From Pseudomonadota bacterium (lineage in GTDB: Bacteria > Pseudomonadota > Alphaproteobacteria > Acetobacterales > Acetobacteraceae), in assembly GCA_021845835.1 (NCBI GenBank), contig JAJZVE010000238.1, forward strand, positions 1-7,040: 7,040 nucleotides of DNA, written 5' to 3'. The notes beneath the pieces are model-generated. The model was not told the origin of the DNA and did no database searches. It saw only the letters and a program-made list of their open reading frames with translations. Positions 6,381 through 7,040 of the stretch are shown in pieces. Each line of letters opens with the position of its first letter. Position 1 is the stretch's first letter. Made by a program: the position numbers and the translations under genes.

Positions 6381-6410
6381 GCTGTTTCGCGGGGCGGCGC
6401 TGTTTCCCGG
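6381..6410. repeat. near-perfect 12-bp direct repeat, 18-bp period, upstream of ctaA
   Basis: GCTGTTTCGCGG (6381-6392) and GCTGTTTCCCGG (6399-6410) are identical at 11 of 12 positions, with starts 18 bp apart. The second copy overlaps where the -35 of ctaA would fall. This is a candidate pair of binding half-sites for an unidentified regulator of heme A synthesis; the function is inferred from position only. Confidence 0.45.
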
Positions 6411-6429
6411 CGCATCGCTTCTATATCAT
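6401..6429 (+). promoter_or_regulatory. candidate promoter of ctaA with strong -10, weak -35
   Basis: TATCAT (6424-6429) matches the -10 consensus at 5 of 6 positions and lies in the only AT-rich patch of this intergenic region (TTCTATATCAT). The position 17 bp upstream (TGTTTC, 6401-6406) is a poor -35. The predicted transcription start, about 7 nt downstream, coincides with the ATG at 6436. Confidence 0.4.
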
Positions 6430-6435
6430 GCTCCG

Positions 6436-7040
6436 ATGCCGTTCGATGTCCGCGAATTCCCCGCCGGTGCCGAGGCCGTGGCACGCAACCGACGTGCCGT
6501 CGGTGGCTGGCTGCTTGGCGTTGCCTTCATGGTGTTCGTCATGGTGGTGCTGGGGGGCGCGACGCGCCTGACCGGCTCCGGCCTGTCGATCATGGAATGG
6601 GCGCCGTTCCGCGGTGCGCTGCCGCCGATGAGCGAAGCGGAATGGCGGCGGCTGTTCCACCTCTACCAGCAGATCCCGCAATACGCGCTGCTGCATGACG
6701 GGTTCGGGCTCGCGGGGTTCAAGCACATCTTCTGGCTGGAATGGACGCACCGGCTGTGGGGGCGGCTGGTCGGGCTCGCCTTCCTGCTGCCGCTGATCTG
6801 GTTCTGGGCGCGCGGCGCGATCGAGCGGCGGCTGCGCCCGCGCCTCGTGCTGCTGTTCCTGCTCGGCGGACTGCAGGGCGCGATCGGCTGGTTCATGGTC
6901 GCCTCCGGCTTCTTCCCGGACACCACTTCGGTGTCGCCCTACCGGCTGGTCGTGCATCTCAGCCTCGCGCTGGTGCTGTATGCCGTGCTGCTGTGGACCG
7001 GGCTGAGCGTGCTGCGCCCCGTGCCCCCGCCCGCCCCGGC
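6436..7040 (+). CDS. ctaA: heme A synthase (CtaA/COX15), N-terminal part
   Basis: This integral inner-membrane enzyme oxidises the C8 methyl group of heme O to give heme A, the cofactor of aa3-type cytochrome c oxidase. The window holds 201 codons plus two bases, a bit over half of a typical 340-360 residue protein. The cut is at the window edge; there is no frameshift. After a short cytosolic N-terminus comes TM1 (about 22-42), then the signature GGATRLTGSGLSIMEW. Next is FKHIFWLEWTHRLWGR, with conserved E102 and the likely heme-ligand H105. TM2 to TM4 follow at about 107-124, 136-156 and 170-190. H174 in LVVHLSLAL is a second conserved histidine. The presence of the FKxIFWxEWxHRxWGR block is typical of the proteobacterial/mitochondrial COX15 type rather than the Bacillus type. 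No Shine-Dalgarno precedes the ATG at 6436. An ATG at 6428 is out of frame, and the next in-frame ATG would cut into TM1. Confidence 0.96.
   Translation, partial: MPFDVREFPAGAEAVARNRRAVGGWLLGVAFMVFVMVVLGGATRLTGSGLSIMEWAPFRGALPPMSEAEWRRLFHLYQQIPQYALLHDGFGLAGFKHIFWLEWTHRLWGRLVGLAFLLPLIWFWARGAIERRLRPRLVLLFLLGGLQGAIGWFMVASGFFPDTTSVSPYRLVVHLSLALVLYAVLLWTGLSVLRPVPPPAP

Noticed and set aside
6173..6484. A minus-strand frame containing RSSVGEHHLDTVGVTGSIPV
   Set aside because: This is the translation of the sense strand of the tRNA-Val gene itself, another familiar spurious protein.
6213..6698. A plus-strand frame starting MVGATGIEPVTPTVSRW
   Set aside because: This peptide is the well-known false protein produced by translating the complement of a tRNA gene. 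It then runs out of frame through the start of ctaA.

Overview
This 7 kb window is G+C-rich, densely coding bacterial chromosome. A heme A synthase of the CtaA/COX15 type, a lipoprotein-anchored RND efflux pair, a GTG start and the overall protein style suggest an aerobic alphaproteobacterium. A Rhodospirillales/Acetobacteraceae-like host is a guess from composition and style only. No mobile element, CRISPR array, toxin-antitoxin pair or phage gene is visible, and I found no convincing undescribed multi-gene system. The interest lies in compact regulatory and transcript-boundary structures.

Layout. At the left edge (1-105, minus) is the start of a divergent gene with a lipoprotein signal peptide, cut by the window. 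A 256-bp intergenic region follows, with two abutting inverted repeats (247-271), short direct repeats and a candidate promoter and Shine-Dalgarno. It leads into a two-gene efflux operon: a periplasmic adaptor lipoprotein (362-1531) and an RND permease (1528-4680), joined by an ATGA overlap. No outer-membrane channel gene follows; the truncated divergent lipoprotein is the only nearby candidate, and that is weak.

The permease converges on an FGGY-family sugar kinase (4684-6189, minus) with only 3 bp between the two stop codons. Both stops lie inside one perfect 10-bp inverted repeat (4671-4693). The kinase start lies just 24 nt after the CCA end of a tRNA-Val(GAC) gene (6214-6288, minus), so tRNA and kinase probably share a transcript from a promoter near 6310-6338.

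Divergent from the tRNA is a heme A synthase gene (ctaA/COX15, from 6436, plus), truncated at the right edge. Its start has no Shine-Dalgarno but a good -10-like element about 7 nt upstream, suggesting a leaderless mRNA. A 12-bp direct repeat with 18-bp periodicity sits just upstream.

Functionally the window holds unrelated housekeeping and accessory modules: drug or solvent efflux, carbohydrate phosphorylation, translation, and biosynthesis of heme A for cytochrome c oxidase. Several very long open frames antisense to the real genes are composition artefacts and were left out.
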